DNA from: Pomphorhynchus laevis
Lineage: Eukaryota; Acanthocephala; Palaeacanthocephala; Echinorhynchida; Pomphorhynchidae
Length of the DNA stretch: 64,000 nt
Assembly (NCBI GenBank): GCA_012934845.2
Contig: WNNJ02003526.1
Span: 248,001 to 312,000 of the forward strand
Direction of reading: 5' to 3'
A program made the translations under genes and the position numbers. Of this stretch, positions 42,186-48,100 are shown one piece after another (positions within the stretch are counted from its first letter, which is position 1; the number at the start of each line of letters is the position of its first letter). The notes beneath the pieces were generated by a model that made no database searches, had not been told where the DNA came from, and worked only from the letters and a program-made list of their open reading frames with translations.

Positions 42186-45100
42186 ATTTAAAATAAAAAT
42201 CATTTTATGAATTAACCTTATAAATAACAGACATTAATTAATTATTAATTAATCTTATAAATAACAGACGTTGTATCAGAATAAGAATTAGAGGTCATCA
42301 GGAGGAACTGCTATGCTATCAGGTTTCGGCCCCTAACTCCTCTACCCAACATAGCAGCGGGGCCAAATACATGCTAATGATGTATTTCCTCTGAAATAAC
42401 TATCTAGTATCTTATTCTAATGCAAAGTATATTATTTATTATCCATCCATAAAAATTTGCCACTTAAGAGTTTAAATTTATTCTTTATATTATTGTGTTG
42501 ATTTATATATTTTACTATTTTCTGCTTTATGTTATTTTTATAGTAACCTAGTTTAAAATATGTATCTATTAAATTATTGAAATGATTTTGAACTAAGCCA
42601 ATATCATTACATATTGTTGCAATTCCTAAGTTTTCAATATTTATATTTCTCGGTTTTCTGTTTAATTTTATTTTTATTTTCTGTTTAAAATATGTATCGA
42701 TTAAATTAAAATAAAAAGTTGAAATTTAAAATAAAAGTAAGTTTTTATGAATTGACTAATAAATAACAGACGTTGTATCAGAATAAGAATTAGAGGTCGT
42801 CAGAAGGAACTTCTATGCTATCACGTTTTGGCCTTTATTCCTCGAACCAACATAGCAGCGGGGTCAAATACGCGCTAATGACGTATTTCTTTGATGAAAT
42901 TTGATTATATTGGGGCATCTTATTCGAATAAAAATTTATTTATCCATAAACATTTTCCGTTTAATTCAATTTGTTTTTTACTTGGTTGATTTATATTTCT
43001 CCATTTTTTATTTGATTTTATTTTTATAATTAAAATATTAAATTATTTAAATGATTTTGAAGAAAGATAAATTGTTGAAATTCTTCAAATTCAATGATAT
43101 TTATTTATATATAATTAATATAATATAAATAAAATCAAAATTATGATTATTCCAAAATTATGGCAATCTACTAGGCCCAAGATATTTACGTGATAAAATT
43201 TAAGTAAATACTAAATTTTATTTTCAAAAAGAAATATTTTGACTTAATCGTCACTTGATACAGAGTATTTCATTATTATAGACCCCTTTTTGCATTATTA
43301 TAGACCCCTATTTGCATTATTATAGAACCCTTTTTGCATTATTATAGAACCCTTTTTGCATTATTATAGACCCCTTTTTGCATTATTATAGACCCCTTTT
43401 TGCATTATTATAGACCCCTATTTGCATTATTATAGACCCCTTTTTGCATTATTATAGACCCCTATTTGCATTATTATAGAACCCTTTTTGCATTATTATA
43501 GACCCCTATTTGCATTATTATAGACCCCTATTTGCATTATTATAGACCCCTATTTGCATTATTATAGAACCCTATTTGCATTATTATAGACCCCTTTTTG
43601 CATTATTATAGACCCCTATTTGCATTATTATAGACCCCTATTTGCATTATTATAGACCCCTTTTTGCATTATTATAGACCCCTATTTGCATTATTATAGA
43701 CTCCTCCTTCGGGTTGCTTTGGTTCATGTTATATTTTACGAATAACCATAATATAATTTTAAAACTAAAAATATAAAAAGGTATTTAATTTAAATAAAAT
43801 CAGCATGTACAATTGCTTGTAAAACCCATCTTCTCATATGTTCAAAGTATCCAGTCATTATGAAGTTATCATTTGTAACTATGTCATTAATTACATCAAT
43901 CAGCATTTGAGGATTGGTAGATGCGGGTCGTTGTTTGACTCTTGCTTTTAGACATGCAAAGAATTCCTCAATAGGATTGAGCTGAGGAGAGTACGGAGGT
44001 AAGAACATAAGTATGTAGTTTTTCCTGTTAAACGCTTCGCAAACCTCGGCTGTCTTGTGTATGGATGCGTTGTCCATTATTACATATTTCCTGTTGTTGC
44101 TTTCTAACGGTGGAAACTTTAAAGAAATGAATTCTATAATATCAATAGATTTAAAACTTCCAATTTTGGTTTTATGTGCGAAAACACCAGAAGTTGTTAT
44201 AGCACACAGCAGTGAAACATTTACACCTTTCGAATTTGGGACATTAATAAAACACTTCGTATTTTTTGGCGAATACCCCATTTTCTGATGCAAATGTAGA
44301 TTAAACCCAGATTCGTCAAGAAAAATCAATCTGTCATCGGCAATCGTATTGATAGTTGTTCCATATTGGGCCCTTGTTGTTTTGTTGATGTTACTGTTTC
44401 TATTTATCGGAACCAAGGTCAGCGTCTTCCTTGTGTAATTCATTTTCTTTATGATTCTTGAGACGGTTGAAATAGAATAGGAACCTAAAGCATAGTATGA
44501 AGAAAGAGTAGATGCCAGTGTTTTTAAACTTGCGCATGGGTTAGAAGCTATCTCTGTAGATAAAATGCTTTTCTCAAACGACAAATTTTTCAAGTTCACT
44601 GTTTTTTTTTCTCCAGCAGTTTTAAAATTTGTTAAATCAACAAAATCCCCATTGAGATATTTCTTATATAACTTTTTTACTGTACTTTTTGATAGGTTTA
44701 ATATAGAAGACATGTCCTTAAAGGTTAAGTCATTTCCCTGCTGATTGAGAAAACATTCTATAATGTTTCTGGTAATCACTTGTCTCTTTTTACGTGTTTC
44801 TTCTTCATGTTCTCTGCTGGTTTCTGAATTTTGAGTATTCATTCTCGGGTAAAATTTTTATTTAAATATAAACCAAAGCAACCTGAAGGAGGGGTCTATA
44901 ATAATGCAAATAGGGGTCCATAATAATGCAAAAAGGGTTCTATAATAATGCAAATAGTGGTCTATAATAATGCAAATAGGGGTCTATAATAATGCAAATA
45001 GGAGTCTATAATAATCCAAAAAGGGGTCTATAATAATGCAAAAAGGGGTCTATAATAATGCAAAAAGGGGTCTATAATAATGCAAATAGGGGTCTATAAT

Positions 45101-48100
45101 AATGCAAATAGGGGTCTATAATAATGCAAAAAGGGGTTTATAATAATGCAAAAAGGGGTCTATAATAATGCAAAAAGGGGTCTATAATAATGCAAATAGG
45201 GGTCTATAATAATGCAAATAGGGGTCTATAATAATGCAAATAGGGGTCTATAATAATGCAAAAAGGGGTTTATAATAATGCAAATAGGGTTCTATAATAA
45301 TGCAAATAGGGGTCTATAATAATGCAAATAGGGGTCTATAATAATGCAAATAGGGGTCTATAATAATGCAAATAGGGGTCTATAATAATGCAAAAGGGGT
45401 TTATAATAATGCAAAAAGGGGTCTATAATAATGCAAATAGGGGTCTATAATAATGCAAAAAGGGGTCTATAATAATGCAAATAGGGGTCTATAATAATGC
45501 AAAAAGGGGTTTATAATAATGCAAATAGGGTTCTATAATAATGCAAATAGGGGTCTATAATAATGCAAATAGGGGTCTATAATAATGCAAATAGGGGTCT
45601 ATAATAATGCAAATAGGGGTCTATAATAATGCAAAAGGGGTTTATAATAATGCAAAAAGGGGTCTATAATAATGAAATACCCTGTAAAATGCATTTATGT
45701 TATTTTATTATTTTATAATAATTAATATATCTACTTTTGAAAGAGTATTGCTTTCGACATTAGTGCCACTTCACTGGATTAACTATTAATAAATGATAAT
45801 ACATATGTTCGCAAAGAGTTTGTGTTTTTCTCTAAAACCAATAATTTCTTATACTTCAAAACAACTTATTTTTAGAGACTCCAAGAATTATCGTTACTTG
45901 ACAAGCATTCAGGTTATTACTACAGCAAACCCCTTCCCTGTTTTTATTTAATAATAGCATGACAATTCATTTTTTCTTAATTTGCTAAATTTGGTTCTAC
46001 AAACGGCTTAATTCTAAATATTTTAGACTGAATCTATTACCGGATTTAAAATTATAAAAATTTGCATATTTGGGTACACATTATACAAATCACTATTTTC
46101 CACTGTCAAATAATTAAAACTATTGCTTGTGTAGTGTTGCCAATAATTGATGATTATTTTATCAGAGGCAATTTCAATTGCGTCAAGCATGACTATTTTT
46201 AAAGTTAAACTTTTTTGACTCTAGCGGTAGGCAAATGTTCTATATTGACTTACTAACAGCTCGTGAGTTGTTGATTTATAGTAGCCTATTTGAGAATAAA
46301 TACCTTAGATTCCTTCTAGACACTGAATTTGGCCTTAATACATGTCTTTTTACAGAACCGAATAACTTACATATTAACAAAAAGAAACTTAAAGATAACT
46401 TAAAGATAACTTAAATAATAACGAACACAATAATCTATGTACAACGACTTTAAGACAAATGTTCTATATCGATTTACCAGCAGCTCGTGAGCTGTTGATT
46501 TATAGTAACCAATTTGGGAACAAATACCTTAGATTCCTTCTAAACACTGAATTTGGTCTTAATACATGCCTTTTTACAGTGTCGGATAAGTTAAAGAATA
46601 ACGAAAAGAAATTTAAAGAATAATGAGCACAAACGTGATCCTAAGGATCAAGTCGCCGTTCGCGATGCCAATAGAAATCTTTGTGGCAGAGTTTCGGAAA
46701 AACTCGACGACGGCGATGTTTAACAAACGTGATCTTAAGGATCAAGTTGCCGTTCGCGATGCCAATAGAAATCTTTATGACAGAGTTTCGGAAAAACTCG
46801 AAGACGACAATGTTTACAGTGCAATCAGATTAATGAACAACGAAGACGGAATAATACAATTCGGCGACCAAGTTTTGTCAGAACTCGATCACAGAACCTA
46901 ATAATCTATGTACAACAAATGTAAGGCAAATGGTATATATCGACTTACCAGCTGCTCGTGAGCTGTTGATTTATAGCAGCATGTTTAAGACAAATACCTT
47001 AAATGCTTCCTAGACACTGAATTTGGTCTTAATACATGCCTTTTTACAGTGCCGGATAACTTAAATAATAACTAAAGAAACTAATAATAACGAGCACAAT
47101 AATCTATGTACAGCAACTGTATGTCAAATGTTATATATTGACTTACCAACAGCTCGTGAGCTGTTGATTTATAGTGGCCTATTTAAGAACAAATAACTTA
47201 CTGTCCATTAAGTCTGCCAGTAGTAATATTACCTATCATTAAGTCGGCTAATTAGATAGGCTTCTCGCTTATAAGAATCTACCAGTATTTTTCAGCCACT
47301 TTGTTAAGTCTAGGAATATGAGTTCAAACATCGGTTCCACACTCTTCGTATATGTTTCTTTAAATTACCCAGTTACTACTAAAATCTTTTAAAGAATATA
47401 TGATTTCAGTAAGCTGGTTTGATTATTTTATGATGGCGATATGAATTTTATTAGCTATGTTGTAATGGCACATCATATAAAATATAGGATTATATTACAG
47501 GGTGATAAATGGGTTAAAGTTATATTTATGCTTGCAACTGACTTAGTCGTTATTCTGGCTCAGTGAAAATGTTCACAAGCGCAATGGAATAATGATCCAT
47601 CTTGATCATTATTGAAAATACTAATGCACCACGCTTATACTATACGTATTTGATTCCGCTGCTATTTGAGTCGAAGATCTTACTTCGTATATTTGAAAAT
47701 AAGTAAAGGATAATTAAAGTAATTGTACGACTATTTAGTATAATCGTACATTATTACGTCGACATCATTAGAATTATGTACGACGTACAATAGTAATGCA
47801 GCTTTATAATTTTATGGGTCAGTTGCTATGGTTTCCGAGGAAAAAAATTGCCAAATATGAAGGCCTCGATGATCACCAATACGACGAATTCATTCCAATA
47901 GCAGTGGAAACGCTAGGTGTGCTAGGACCAAGCGCATCCAGTTTCTTTGGAAAAAGCTCATACAGACAATCGGAGAACACCGCGCTCAACATGCCTGATT
48001 TAGTGGATCAGGGCAGTCATACAGTGCGTCATCGCGGAGTGCTTTCTTGAGGCGGCTGATGACACATATCTTCTTGCGCCTTAAGAATGAGAATACGATG

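Larger units (their letters stand above)
43261..45684 (-). mobile_element. Complete Tc1/mariner-type transposon with tandem-array inverted ends
   Basis: The element starts 'cagagtatttcattattata' and ends in the inverted match 'tataataatgaaataccctg'. TA flanks both sides (43,259-43,260 and 45,685-45,686), the expected target duplication. Each end carries a tandem array of a 22-bp unit, 'cattattatagacccctttt' plus tg. There are about 20 units at 43,271-43,705 and about 36, in opposite orientation, at 44,890-45,680. Inside the arrays lies another inverted pair ('actcctccttcgggttgctt' near 43,702 and its complement near 44,877), then one intact transposase gene. The element sits in the last RGS12-like intron and looks whole. 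Confidence 0.9.

Noticed and set aside
44055-44288. Plus-strand open frame inside the transposase gene
   Set aside because: It is an antisense shadow of the conserved DDE transposase on the minus strand.
43261-45684. The 22-bp arrays as a CRISPR array
   Set aside because: The units are directly adjacent with no variable spacers, the host is a eukaryote, and the arrays are the inverted ends of a DNA transposon.
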